This document shows, piece by piece, positions 23,462-32,707 of a stretch of DNA of 33,682 bases (position 1 is its first letter; each line of letters begins with the position of its first letter). This stretch comes from Deltaproteobacteria bacterium (GTDB taxonomy: Bacteria; Bdellovibrionota_C; UBA2361; JANWWW01): the NCBI GenBank assembly GCA_025055295.1, contig JANWWW010000011.1, forward strand, positions 1-33,682, given 5' to 3'. Both the position numbers and the translations under genes were made by a program. Under the pieces are notes generated by a model that saw nothing but the letters and a program-made list of their open reading frames with translations, did no database searches and had not been told where the DNA came from.

Positions 23462-24349
23462 ATGCATAAAATTTTAGGACTTTTCCCCGGGCAAGGGAGT
23501 CAAGCAGTCGGCATGGCTGATGATTTGGTTGAAAAATATTTGAATTTTTTTGAAACCGCTAACCGCGTACTGAATTTCGATTTGTTAAATTTGATGACTT
23601 CAGGCCCTCAGGAAATATTAACTCTAACAAAGTGGGCTCAACCAGCGATTTTGACGGTTAGTTTCGTTAAATTTCAAGATCTGCAACAAACAGAGGGACT
23701 TCAGCTTCAAAATTATGCGTGTTTTGTAGGTCATAGTTTGGGCGAGCTATCGGCTCTTCTATGTTCAGGCGTGCTTGACTTTGAGACAGCGGTCTTTCTG
23801 GCTCATAAACGTGGGGAATTTATGCAGGATGCGGTTCCTGAAGGTAAAGGAGGAATGATTGCGCTGGTTGGTTTATTAGACAAAAAGGTTTTTGAACTAG
23901 CAGAAGAAAACAAAGTTTATGTCGCCAACTTTAACTCCCCTGAGCAGGTTGTTTTTGGCGGAATGTGGGATAATTTGAATAAATTTTGCGAGTCTTTGAA
24001 AATTCATGGTTCAACAGTCAAAATTGTACCGTTGAGAGTCAGTGCCCCCTTTCACACTCCTTTATTGCTTCCCGCAAAGGAAAAATTCTCTACCCTGCTC
24101 GAAACAATCGCACTGAAGCTACCACAAATACCGGTTATTTCTAATGTAACCGCGCTTCCTTACCCAAACGATCCTATCAAAATTCGTGAATTGCTTAGTG
24201 ATCAAATAGTTCATTCAGTCCTATTTAAAGACTGTGTACACTACGCTGTCGAGAACTATTACTTCGAGCATTTTATAGAAATAGGTTTTGGGCAAATTCT
24301 AACGGGTTTAATAAAGAAAAATAAATTCGCTATCACGGCTTTTAAGTGA
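23462..24349 (+). CDS. fabD: Malonyl-CoA:ACP transacylase
   Basis: Loads malonyl groups onto acyl carrier protein for fatty-acid synthesis. The 295 aa are family-typical. Motifs are FPGQGSQAVGM, GHSLGELSAL with nucleophile S92, R117 in AHKRGEFMQ, H198 in APFHTPLL, PVISNVTA and the closing FIEIGFGQILTGL. No other fab gene is present, unlike the usual fabH-fabD-fabG cluster. It overlaps the next gene by GTGA, so fatty-acid synthesis is linked at the mRNA level to three envelope proteins. It begins the operon, with only a few untranslated bases predicted. Confidence 0.96.
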   Translation: MHKILGLFPGQGSQAVGMADDLVEKYLNFFETANRVLNFDLLNLMTSGPQEILTLTKWAQPAILTVSFVKFQDLQQTEGLQLQNYACFVGHSLGELSALLCSGVLDFETAVFLAHKRGEFMQDAVPEGKGGMIALVGLLDKKVFELAEENKVYVANFNSPEQVVFGGMWDNLNKFCESLKIHGSTVKIVPLRVSAPFHTPLLLPAKEKFSTLLETIALKLPQIPVISNVTALPYPNDPIKIRELLSDQIVHSVLFKDCVHYAVENYYFEHFIEIGFGQILTGLIKKNKFAITAFK

Positions 24350-25608
24350 AAAGGCTTTGGCTTTTTTTTGGATCAGTTTTGATAACTTTGTTGATGGCAC
24401 AAGTCTTATTTGGTGGTCCGCAAGCCCTTTTTGATACATATCCGCCCGAAATCGTGCCAAAGCGACTAGCAAAATTTGTTGGCTCATCTCCTCAAAATTT
24501 TGAATTTTTGTTGCAAGACTTATCATCGCTTGCCAAGATAAGATACCAGTTGTTTTTCAACAAACAAAAAGTGCTAGATAAAACAATTAAATCGGAAAGA
24601 GAAAAGTCAAAAACATTAAGTATAACAATAGATCCGTCCAAAGCTCAGTTTAAGCAGGGCAAATACAAGCTTGTCATAACGGCAACAGATGGATCTGTGC
24701 GGGCAAACCGAACAGCAAAAGAGTATGAGTTCATAATAGATTTCACAAAACCGCACATTCTGCCGATATCTTACATGCATAATGTCAGACGAGGTGGTTT
24801 GGAACTTTTTTTTTATGAGCTGTTAAATGATGCTTCCTCAGTTGAGTGTGTAATTGTGAATCAGAGGATTTTTTTCCCGGGTATCCCCGCAGAACTTTTT
24901 GGCATCAAAACCCGTCGAAAAGTTAAAGGAACCTTTTTCTCAATTCCCTTTAGCGATATCAAATCACTGGCCCTTATGTCATACGCCAATAATTTTGACA
25001 CACACTTTTTCAAGTTTCCTCACTTAATCCTTGACTTTAAAGGAAGGGAAACCGTTTTAACGCCTGCGATTGCTAGCAAAATTCGTCAAATCTCCCGGAA
25101 ATTAACCCAATCATCTAGTAAGTTTAAATTAGAAGATTGTGAACTACCTAGAATGCCTCAATCTTGTGAAGCGGTTGGAGAATTTGAAAAGCCTATATCT
25201 CGAGGCAGCTATTACGCAGCATATGGACAAAACATATTGTCTGAAGACAAGGAAAAATTGAAACTATCATTCGATGTTTTCTGGTTAACAGACGTGAATT
25301 CTGAAATCATCTCTCCTCAATCAGGCTACCTAGAGGATTTTTCCGACGGTGTATTGGTAATAAACTACGGTTGTGGCTTAAGAAGCCATCTTTATCCCGT
25401 TGAATTGCAGCAGAAGCAGATTGGTGAGACGGTAAAGAAAGGTGAAAGAGTTGGCATGATTTCGAGAACACTTTCCGACTTTGTTGGACACCAGATCTCA
25501 ATATGGGGCCATCCCATTAACAATCGTGAACTCGAAGATAAGTCTTGGGTCAATGACCATATCCTTAAAAAAATTGCTTTAGTCAAAGACATATCAGGGA
25601 CAAGATGA
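24346..25608 (+). CDS. Exported LytM/M23-like protein, probably catalytically inactive
   Basis: A 420-aa protein with a signal peptide or anchor (about 1-22, MKRLWLFFGSVLITLLMAQV). A beta-rich Ig-like region (about 50-240) is followed by an M23/LytM fold at about 310-400, recognised by SEIISPQSGYLEDF, LVINYGCGLRSHLYP, IGETVKKGERVGMI and HQISIWGHPINNRE. Zinc ligands appear mostly lost. HxxxD reads KLSFD, the usual HG reads YG, and HLHF reads HQIS. EnvC and NlpD show that degenerate LytM domains can activate amidases instead of cutting peptidoglycan, so a regulatory role is inferred. It overlaps fabD (GTGA) and the next gene (ATGA). Confidence 0.8.
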   Translation: MKRLWLFFGSVLITLLMAQVLFGGPQALFDTYPPEIVPKRLAKFVGSSPQNFEFLLQDLSSLAKIRYQLFFNKQKVLDKTIKSEREKSKTLSITIDPSKAQFKQGKYKLVITATDGSVRANRTAKEYEFIIDFTKPHILPISYMHNVRRGGLELFFYELLNDASSVECVIVNQRIFFPGIPAELFGIKTRRKVKGTFFSIPFSDIKSLALMSYANNFDTHFFKFPHLILDFKGRETVLTPAIASKIRQISRKLTQSSSKFKLEDCELPRMPQSCEAVGEFEKPISRGSYYAAYGQNILSEDKEKLKLSFDVFWLTDVNSEIISPQSGYLEDFSDGVLVINYGCGLRSHLYPVELQQKQIGETVKKGERVGMISRTLSDFVGHQISIWGHPINNRELEDKSWVNDHILKKIALVKDISGTR

Positions 25609-27071
25609 GAATATTTAAGCTTCTCTTATTTGCGTTTCTGTTTGGCCAAAGCTACCATGAGGAGACAAAGTTCATCGAAGAATTTTTCAAGAAAATCGAG
25701 ATACATACTCTTAGAAATGGCCTAAGATTGGTTTTGGTAAATCAGACACATTCGCCAACTTTTGCGGGAGTTATTTCGGTAAAGGTTGGTTCCGTGGATG
25801 AAAGCGACGGTAAAAAAGGCATTTCGCACTTTTTGGAGCATATGGCTTTTAAGGGAACTTCCGAGATCGGCACTACCGACTTTGAAACAGAAAAGAAATT
25901 GCTCGATCGATTATGGAAACTTGAATCAAAACTTATGCGGCTCGACATATCGGACAATGAGCGCCAAGAACTTAAGGAAATCCGGCGAAAACTTCGCGAA
26001 CTTTGGCGCACGGAGGAATTTCAAGCAAAGTTGGCGGATCTTGGCGGAATAGACATAAACGCAACGACGAGCGCAGACTTTACGAAATATTTTGGAAGAT
26101 TTCCCTCAGAGGCTTTGGTTGAGTGGGCAGAACTTGAAGTAAAGAGACTAACAGATTTGGTGCCACGACAGTTCTTTGAGGAAAGAAGAGTTATTCTCGA
26201 GGAAAGAGCAATGCGCATAGAAAACAATCCATTGGGCAAAATGCTCGAATTTTTCACCTTCATCTCCTACGAGAAACATCCATATAGATACCCGGTTATA
26301 GGTTACAGGAAAGATCTTGAAAGTTTGACCCCTAGAGATCTTTTAGACTTTCACTCCCAATTTTACTTTGGCAAAAACATGGCAGTTGTATTAATAGGAG
26401 ATATTTCTAAAAAAGACCTTTTACGCGTGATTAGTCACTTCGAGAAAATACCCTCAAATCCAAGAGTGCCCCAAGTGATACAGACATCAAATATCCCACA
26501 AATCGAAACCCGTTTTAAAAATCACCGGGAAATTGTGAAAAACTTTGGCACAAAAGCCATACTTGTGGGCTTTAAAAAAAATGTTTACCCAGAAATCGAA
26601 GATCTTTGCGCAAGTTTAATTGCGAGGTTACTTTTTGACGACAAATATGGACTTGTTTATAAAAATCTTGTGCAAACACGACAGCTCATAGCTTCAGTAA
26701 CTTATTCCGAATTGCCCGGAGTGAGATACCCTAATGTAATATTGGTTTATATGCCTGTTTTAAAAGATCAAAGCGTACAGGGTGTTACTAAGGAATTTTG
26801 GCATTTAATCGAAAATGAGCTGTATAGCGCTGTAACGCCAGAAAACATAGAACTTTTTAAAGGTCTTATACTTGCCGACGTCGCCAGAATTTTTGAAAAC
26901 AGGCTTGAATTGGCAGAATGGTTGTCGGAATCGGTTCTTTTGTACAACTCTCCATTTGAGATACAAAAAATCATCGAAAAATTTCTCAAGTTAGATGCAG
27001 GTGAACTCAATGCTTGCGCAAGAAGCATCTTTAGAAAAGAAAATAGCCTCGTTTTAATATCTGAAAAATAA
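25605..27071 (+). CDS. M16 zinc metallopeptidase, catalytic subunit
   Basis: A 488-aa insulinase-type peptidase with a short N-terminal hydrophobic segment (about 1-14), possibly a signal peptide. The inverted zinc motif HFLEH (H75, E78, H79) is intact, with the distal Glu in VILEERAM (about 199-200). A charged, coiled-coil-like insertion (about 90-147) separates them and explains the larger spacing than in standard M16. NATTSADFTKYF matches the conserved strand. The next gene encodes an M16-like partner without the zinc motif, so a heterodimer is likely. It overlaps the LytM-like gene by ATGA. Probably acts in the periplasm; substrate unknown. Confidence 0.92.
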   Translation: MRIFKLLLFAFLFGQSYHEETKFIEEFFKKIEIHTLRNGLRLVLVNQTHSPTFAGVISVKVGSVDESDGKKGISHFLEHMAFKGTSEIGTTDFETEKKLLDRLWKLESKLMRLDISDNERQELKEIRRKLRELWRTEEFQAKLADLGGIDINATTSADFTKYFGRFPSEALVEWAELEVKRLTDLVPRQFFEERRVILEERAMRIENNPLGKMLEFFTFISYEKHPYRYPVIGYRKDLESLTPRDLLDFHSQFYFGKNMAVVLIGDISKKDLLRVISHFEKIPSNPRVPQVIQTSNIPQIETRFKNHREIVKNFGTKAILVGFKKNVYPEIEDLCASLIARLLFDDKYGLVYKNLVQTRQLIASVTYSELPGVRYPNVILVYMPVLKDQSVQGVTKEFWHLIENELYSAVTPENIELFKGLILADVARIFENRLELAEWLSESVLLYNSPFEIQKIIEKFLKLDAGELNACARSIFRKENSLVLISEK

Positions 27072-28405
27072 TGAAAAGAATTCTGACTATTGTACTAATC
27101 GCCTTCTTTGGCTGTTTCAGTTTTCGCGCACTTAAGCATAAAGATGTATACATTGTCCACGATCCTGCACTTTTGATGAAAAGATTGGTCCTTGTTGGAA
27201 AAGTCAATGTTCCATCGGAACTTGCGCCAATCATCCCGTTATATAACGCTGTTATAACAGAAAGCGGGACAGCATCTTACACTGCGGATCAAGTAAAAAA
27301 TACTTTAAAGAAATATGCCGCCAAATTCGATTTTAGCCTCAGTGAAGACGGCAGATTAGCAGCCGGATTCAGTTGTTTTTCTCACGGCTTTTCGGAAGTT
27401 ACACGCATTTTCCTCGAAATAATTAAATCAAGCAACTTCGACAGCGACACTGTCGAAATGAAGAAAAAAATTTTATGCGAAAACTTGCGAAGGAATTTGG
27501 AAAAACCCTTCAATATGGCTTTAATCGCTGTAAAACATTTCCTTTTTTCTGATGATCGGATTTTAAACTGTGACACGTTGCTCAAATTCGACAGGCAAGA
27601 CCTAATAAAATTTCACAACTCACTCCATTTTTTAGATTTCCGAATAATCACAAACTTCGAAAATTTTGATGAAAATACCCTTTTAACCCACATTAAAAAA
27701 AAATACGGCAATCAAATCGGAGACAGCGCCAAGCCAACTCTAAATCAAAGCGTGGTAATTTGGATATGGGGTCCGTTTGATCAGTATTCCACGGTTTTGG
27801 CTGCGCAGTCAGAAAATCTCCTCAGTCCCAAGCGTTACGCATTAAGATTGTTTTCATCCATAATATCTGAGGATTTCGACAGTTTGGTGTTTAAAAAAAT
27901 AAGGTCGGAGTTGGGGTTAGCTTATGTAGCAGACGCGGGCTGGCTTGCAGATTTTAAAACAGGGACTATTTATTTAGCCGTGCAACATTCCGCGGACAAG
28001 TTAGAGGAAGTTTTACGCATCGGTTTTGAAATTTTTCACGATGTAAAAAGCGGTGCCTTTGATTATTCACTTTTAGGCAACGTGATAAAGCGCGAGAAAA
28101 GAAAATTATCTTTCGAAAAAGAGAGACTTTTTGCTTTTTATGTGGAAAGAAGTTTAAAGGAAGTTTTTGGTTTGCCATGGAACGACCAAGATTTATTTTT
28201 GCAATTTTTGGCGAATCAGGATCACAAAACCTTAGTGAAAAAAATTGGAGATGTGATCAGTTTGTCCAGAACCTCGCCCTTTGTTTTAGTCGTAATCGGC
28301 AAAGAAGATCCATACCCTACTCTTTTAAAAACCTTTGGTCCTCTGTTTTCACAGTACAGGTTTGTGAAGGCAAGATTTGACGAAAATTTTAGGCTGCTTT
28401 ATTAA
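27071..28405 (+). CDS. M16-like protein lacking the zinc motif (partner subunit)
   Basis: A 444-aa protein with an export signal (MKRILTIVLIAFFGCFSFRA). C15 might be a weak lipobox, so it may be a lipoprotein. The region where HxxEH should be reads IIPLYNAVITESGTASY, so catalytic residues are absent. The C-terminal half keeps the R/Y substrate-binding motif (KIRSELGLAYVADAG, about 280-295). In M16B heterodimers one subunit carries HxxEH and the other R/Y, which is the pattern seen here. Its ATG overlaps the stop of the catalytic gene by 1 nt (TAATG). Its 3' end overlaps the convergent ychF by 17 nt. Confidence 0.88.
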   Translation: MKRILTIVLIAFFGCFSFRALKHKDVYIVHDPALLMKRLVLVGKVNVPSELAPIIPLYNAVITESGTASYTADQVKNTLKKYAAKFDFSLSEDGRLAAGFSCFSHGFSEVTRIFLEIIKSSNFDSDTVEMKKKILCENLRRNLEKPFNMALIAVKHFLFSDDRILNCDTLLKFDRQDLIKFHNSLHFLDFRIITNFENFDENTLLTHIKKKYGNQIGDSAKPTLNQSVVIWIWGPFDQYSTVLAAQSENLLSPKRYALRLFSSIISEDFDSLVFKKIRSELGLAYVADAGWLADFKTGTIYLAVQHSADKLEEVLRIGFEIFHDVKSGAFDYSLLGNVIKREKRKLSFEKERLFAFYVERSLKEVFGLPWNDQDLFLQFLANQDHKTLVKKIGDVISLSRTSPFVLVVIGKEDPYPTLLKTFGPLFSQYRFVKARFDENFRLLY

Positions 28406-29492
28406 ACCTAAACCTTATCACATCGCCATCCTGAACGATGTAATCCTTGCCTTCTAGACGCATTCTACCGGCATTTTTTGCGTTTAGTTCTCCTCTTAAC
28501 TGGACGAAATCTTGATAACTGATAACTTCCGCTCTGACAAAATTTTTCGCTATGTCGGAGTGGATCTTCCCAGCCGCAGTTAGCGCAGTAGAATTAGCCT
28601 TGATTGTCCAAGCGGATAATTCATCGGAAACTGTTGTAAAAAAAGTAATTAGATCAAGCGCCTTAAGACCAGCAAAGCATGTTAAATCAACTCCGGACAT
28701 TGGCATGTTGTACTCCTCCAGAGTCTGTTTCTTTTCTTCAGGTGACATCTCAGCAATCATCTCTTCTATGGAAACACAAAATGGAACAGAGGGTATATTC
28801 TCTTCAGCCAGCATGGTAATGATAGACTCGAGTTTTTCAACATACCTCTCCTCACTAAGCTCACTTTCTGAGATGTTGAGTATTATGAAAAAAGGCTTTC
28901 CAGTAAGAAGGCTTTTCGCGTAAGCTTTAAGCTGCCTAGGTCCATTTAATGCTTCTATAGCCATTTTTCCAGCTTCGAGTGTTGCTTTTATTGTTTCAAG
29001 TCCTTCAATAAAACCGGGTTCAAAAGTTTTGCCCGCCTTGACTTCCTTTTTGAATTTCTCCAACGACTTTGTAACCGTGTCGAGATCCGCTAGAATCAAC
29101 TCCAGTCTGACAATTTCATAGTCTCTCATCGGATTTACATCCCCATAAATGTGAGTTACACGCTCATCTTCAAAAACACGAAGCACATGAGCCAAAGCAT
29201 CTACCTCCCTTATATAATGGAGGAATTGATTTCCCAACCCCTCTCCTTTGTGAGCATCCTTAACCAATCCTGCGATATCAACAAATTTAACAGTGGCTCT
29301 CCTGATGGATTTGGGCCTTAAAATTCTCTGAAGCTCATGCACTCTTGGATCATCTATGACAGCAACTCCAACGTTGGAGTCCTTAGTGCAAAAAGGATAA
29401 TTCTCCGCTAATGCCGAAGATTTGGTGAGGATATTGAAAATAGTTGTCTTGCCGACATTTGGAAGTCCAACCAAACCACATGAATAGCTCAT
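28389..29492 (-). CDS. ychF: Ribosome-associated ATPase/GTPase YchF
   Basis: Obg-family P-loop protein of 367 aa, ATP-preferring in characterised homologues, involved in translation and stress responses. It has GLPNVGKTT (G1), FVDIAGLV (G3), NISESE in place of NKxD (typical of YchF), a coiled-coil region and a C-terminal TGS-like domain. The track starts at 29504, but the ATG at 29492 (MSYSCGLVG) fits homologues, and the -10 TATGAT overlaps the upstream ATG, placing transcription start at the second ATG. It is convergent with, and overlaps by 17 nt, the M16-like gene. Confidence 0.96.
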   Translation of the reverse strand: MSYSCGLVGLPNVGKTTIFNILTKSSALAENYPFCTKDSNVGVAVIDDPRVHELQRILRPKSIRRATVKFVDIAGLVKDAHKGEGLGNQFLHYIREVDALAHVLRVFEDERVTHIYGDVNPMRDYEIVRLELILADLDTVTKSLEKFKKEVKAGKTFEPGFIEGLETIKATLEAGKMAIEALNGPRQLKAYAKSLLTGKPFFIILNISESELSEERYVEKLESIITMLAEENIPSVPFCVSIEEMIAEMSPEEKKQTLEEYNMPMSGVDLTCFAGLKALDLITFFTTVSDELSAWTIKANSTALTAAGKIHSDIAKNFVRAEVISYQDFVQLRGELNAKNAGRMRLEGKDYIVQDGDVIRFRFNKAA

Positions 29493-29499
29493 ATTTACA

Positions 29500-29505
29500 A
29501 TCATA
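29500..29505 (-). promoter_or_regulatory. ychF -10 element (leaderless)
   Basis: TATGAT ends 7 nt before ATGAGC on the minus strand. The upstream ATG called in the ORF track lies inside this hexamer, which argues against its use as a start. Confidence 0.5.
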
Positions 29506-30028
29506 AGTTAATTCAAACAAAATGGATATACCATCAAGTATAGTGGTTGAAGAGCTTGAACTTAGTAAAAGCTTTCAAAACGTCGGAGCTTTTATTCAAC
29601 GAAAATGTTGAATACTTCTATCAAGGATTTTGAATGAAAATTTAGTATTTCAAAATCTTGGAAATAAAGTTTAGGTCGATTTCAGATCGAAGTTTCCTTC
29701 TTTTCTTAATTTAATTGGTTAATCGTATTTTCACATCGAGAGGGTGTCCATTTTAAGCCAAAAATTTATAAAACATTTAAAAGGCAACAATTTTGCATAT
29801 TCTGAAAGAAAGTTTTTTAGTGAGTCCCATAAAGAAAATAACAAAGGTTTAAAGACTGCTTTTTTCTCTCAATAAAATTCTAAGTCTTTCGAAAAACAAC
29901 AAACAGCCCAACGAGAGGTCTTCAGAACTTTTCTTACGTCCAAACTATTTTGCAATACTGCCATCGACCGAACCGTATGATCACGCCTCTCAGTCAATTA
30001 CTGGCGGATTTTTATTTTATTGTTGATA
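29506..30028. other. Divergent intergenic interval of about 520 bp
   Basis: A plus-strand frame of 29 codons (29522-29611, MDIPSSIVVEE...) looks protein-like but ends quickly and has no RBS; it may be a gene fragment. No other feature was recognised. Confidence 0.45.
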
Positions 30029-30919
30029 ATGCTAACCTTATTACGCAATATGCGTGATCTCAGGCAGACAATTTTAACCAAGATAAGTAAAAACATTAAT
30101 AAATTAACCGAAACTGGCAAAAGAGTAGAGGTAGTTTTAAGATGGTTGGAAAATTTGCCGGATTTCGTTGATCATGAACTGAAAAGTTTAAGAATTTTCA
30201 ACAAGGGAAAGTCTGATATTGTTACATCGTTAGACCTTAGCCTAGACCAAAGTTTTTTATCACTGATAACCAATGAGTTCCCTCAAGATGCCGTGCTTTC
30301 TGAGGAGAGCGGATGGTTTAACGAGGGCGCAGAATTTCTTCATGTTTTGGATCCGATTGACCTTACAAGAAATGTTTCCCGCAACCTGCCTTTTTTTATT
30401 TTATATTCACTCCATGACGCGGAGAAAAATTTCGACCCCTTGATTGGAATGTTAGTAGGCTTCCGGCCATTCTGGGTTTGTTTCGGAGTAAGAGAAGCGG
30501 GAATTTTTACCTTTGAAGAAAACCATGTTTCAGAAATAGTCTATTCTGAACCCAAAGAGCGATTTAGCTATGCTGTCTTGCATAACTTTCACACTGTAGA
30601 GACATCGTTTCCCTCTGATTATCAGTTAATTTCCGGAAGATATGCCTTTTTCCTTCTTTTAAAAGGTGAGATTGATTGTGTGCTTTTTTCCTTAGACGAA
30701 ATAGGCTTTCAATGGGGGTACTACGCATGGGATTTTCTGGCTTATATCAGTCTTCTCAAAATAGCCGGCTCTTACAAGGTGAATTTTTTCCCCAGCGGAC
30801 ATTTTGACATAGACAGCTCAGGTCGATTAGTTGTTAACAACCTTTACCTGAGAAAAATACTAGCCTATGATAAAACGAAAGAGAATGAAGCCCTTGCGCT
30901 TGCTAAGCGCTTTGATTAA
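30029..30919 (+). CDS. Inositol-monophosphatase-like protein 1
   Basis: Metal-dependent sugar/inositol phosphatase fold (IMPase/CysQ/SuhB superfamily), about 296 aa. VTSLDLSLDQSF, FPQDAVLSEESGW and the metal motif region HVLDPIDLTRN are recognisable. The invariant Gly of DPIDGTxN is Leu here. The later WDxAAG site reads WDFLAYIS, so Trp-Asp is kept but the small residues are not. Activity is uncertain. The start may be TTG 30020, ATG 30029 or ATG 30050; no Shine-Dalgarno decides. Its 3' end overlaps the second IMPase-like gene by about 50 nt in another frame, implying an operon of diverged duplicates. Confidence 0.8.
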   Translation: MLTLLRNMRDLRQTILTKISKNINKLTETGKRVEVVLRWLENLPDFVDHELKSLRIFNKGKSDIVTSLDLSLDQSFLSLITNEFPQDAVLSEESGWFNEGAEFLHVLDPIDLTRNVSRNLPFFILYSLHDAEKNFDPLIGMLVGFRPFWVCFGVREAGIFTFEENHVSEIVYSEPKERFSYAVLHNFHTVETSFPSDYQLISGRYAFFLLLKGEIDCVLFSLDEIGFQWGYYAWDFLAYISLLKIAGSYKVNFFPSGHFDIDSSGRLVVNNLYLRKILAYDKTKENEALALAKRFD

Positions 30920-31724
30920 AGACAATGAAATCATTTCTAGGATACAAAACACCTTACAACATGTAGAGCCGCTTCGTGAAACAATTAAAAAAGAAAAGTT
31001 AAATTTAAAAAAATACCGGAAAGGAGAAAACGATTACACCACCAATGTCGATCTTGCGGTTGAGAACTATCTATGCAACCTTCCATTTATCAAGAAAGAC
31101 TCGGTTATTTCGGAAGAAAAAATTAAAGTTTTTAATCGGTCGAAGTTTACATGGTTAATTGATCCTATTGACGGCACGATAAACGGCTTAATCAAATCGC
31201 TCATTCCTTACTATGTGCTTATCACACTGACAGTGAGAAACAAGCCAGTTTTCGCGGTTATTGATGATCCGGAAAATCAGCTAACGAGTATCGCTTTACC
31301 TAATAAAGGCGTTTTTCGCATAGCAAAGACTACAATCAAATTTTTTTCAAAATGCGCCACAACTTCAACAGATGCAGGCCTCATAAACAAAAATGGCGCT
31401 TTTTTCCACATTAACAGTGGCACGATTAGAAAAATCAAGTCTCTAAGCTTCATGCAGATAATAGATGAATTTAGGAATGGACAAATCAGGTGGTTTTATT
31501 ACGTGTTTACGGGCAACAAATTTTTTTATGCGCACGATCTGTACCCCTGCTGGGCATTATCGACTGCTCTAAAGCTTAAGTTTTTTATTAATGAGACAAG
31601 AAACAATATAACTTTTGACAGGGATGGAGTATGTTATGCTAAGGGTAAATTGGTCAAAACGATCTTAATAACCAAAAATCCGAAATACATCGGGGTCGCA
31701 AAGAAAGCTCTTAGTAACTGTTAA
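30867..31724 (+). CDS. Inositol-monophosphatase-like protein 2
   Basis: The 285-aa second member of a tandem pair. The first metal site is canonical: NDYTTNVDLAVE, DSVISEEK and WLIDPIDGTING. The second site, usually WDxAAG, reads AHDLYPCWALSTA, so the Asp may be kept while Trp is replaced by His. The overlap with gene 1 means the true start may lie downstream of 30867, for example the ATG at 30885. It overlaps the end of the convergent HDOD gene by 4 nt. Candidate substrates include inositol phosphates, fructose-1,6-bisphosphate and PAP; sequence does not choose among them. Confidence 0.82.
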   Translation: MIKRKRMKPLRLLSALIKDNEIISRIQNTLQHVEPLRETIKKEKLNLKKYRKGENDYTTNVDLAVENYLCNLPFIKKDSVISEEKIKVFNRSKFTWLIDPIDGTINGLIKSLIPYYVLITLTVRNKPVFAVIDDPENQLTSIALPNKGVFRIAKTTIKFFSKCATTSTDAGLINKNGAFFHINSGTIRKIKSLSFMQIIDEFRNGQIRWFYYVFTGNKFFYAHDLYPCWALSTALKLKFFINETRNNITFDRDGVCYAKGKLVKTILITKNPKYIGVAKKALSNC

Positions 31725-32707
31725 AAATCTGCTTCGTTCGTTTCATTTAGGGCTGTGTTAATGACCTTTTCGAGATCGCATAAATCGATTGGCAAGTCAG
31801 CGCTTTTCCAAGCTTTCAATATTGATCGGATAGAAATTGAGTCGTAATTGATCCCGGTCATACATAGTTCACACATTAAAGTTACAGCCTGAAAAAGCAG
31901 GTGCATGAGAAAACTTTGACCGGACCATCCAAGAAGATCAATTGGACTATCTTTGTGTAAAATGTGCCAACATAAATTATCCGGAAAATTCCATTTCTTC
32001 GACAAAAGTGCTGTAACAAGGCTTGGCTTGAAGCCCAGATAATCTTCAAGAATGAAACTAACCACTTCTTTCTCCAATTTCGCTTTTTCAAAAGACTTTG
32101 AACAGATTTTCTTGTATTCCTTGTGACTTCCCAAAACAAGCTCGCCAAGATTGTGAAGAATGCCAAGCGTAGCAGCATCTTCAGGATCAATACCTTTGAT
32201 TTGTCCGCTCAAGCTTCTCAGTACAACACAACAAATTGCAGACTTTCTCCAAGAAAATTTTAAAAACTCGGTTTCAGGCAAAAATATGTCCTTCAATGAG
32301 GTAGATATTAGTATTCCTTTTAAAGTCTTAAGACCTATAACTGTCGTGGCGGTCAAGAGGTTACTTACTTCCTTTGTCCTATTGAATAAAGCAGAATTGG
32401 CAACTTTAAGAATTTTTGACGCAATGCCCGAGTCTTTCTCAAGAATTGCCGTAAGCTGTCTTAAGCTTACATGTTCACCATCTTGAATAAGCCTCAATGC
32501 TTTTTCAATAGTTGTTGGCAAGGGGGGAACATCTTGCACAATTTCAACGACTTGATTCCAGCTGGGCAAGTTTTTTTGGTATTGTAAATCTCGTTCGAAA
32601 GACTGCATAACCAAACGAAAAAGTTTATCGGAAAAATTCAGATTTTTTTTAGAAAAATTAAAGTTTTGCTCAAGAATCTGCCTCAACTGTCCGAAAAAAC
32701 TAATCAT
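31721..32707 (-). CDS. HDOD-domain signalling protein
   Basis: About 328 aa with an N-terminal helical extension and an HDOD domain. The domain is recognised by VPPLPTTIEKALRLI, LTAILEKDSGIASKILKVANSALF, TVIGLKTLKGI and LGILHNLGELVL. HDOD proteins are HD-related but usually lack phosphohydrolase residues and act in signalling, motility or stress control. The track starts at a TTG (32743). The ATG at 32707 is preferred because it is the normal start codon. Its start overlaps that of the divergent STAS gene by 2 nt in the tetranucleotide CATG. A TATAAT box (32748-32753) lies inside the STAS gene. It is convergent with IMPase 2. Confidence 0.9.
   Translation of the reverse strand: MISFFGQLRQILEQNFNFSKKNLNFSDKLFRLVMQSFERDLQYQKNLPSWNQVVEIVQDVPPLPTTIEKALRLIQDGEHVSLRQLTAILEKDSGIASKILKVANSALFNRTKEVSNLLTATTVIGLKTLKGILISTSLKDIFLPETEFLKFSWRKSAICCVVLRSLSGQIKGIDPEDAATLGILHNLGELVLGSHKEYKKICSKSFEKAKLEKEVVSFILEDYLGFKPSLVTALLSKKWNFPDNLCWHILHKDSPIDLLGWSGQSFLMHLLFQAVTLMCELCMTGINYDSISIRSILKAWKSADLPIDLCDLEKVINTALNETNEADF

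Noticed and set aside
29493-29504. Upstream ATG start for ychF in the ORF track
   Set aside because: It lies within the likely -10 hexamer TATGAT, and homologues begin at the second Met.
29522-29611. 29-codon plus-strand frame starting MDIPSSIVVEE
   Set aside because: Too short, no RBS or properly spaced promoter; kept only as a note in the intergenic entry.
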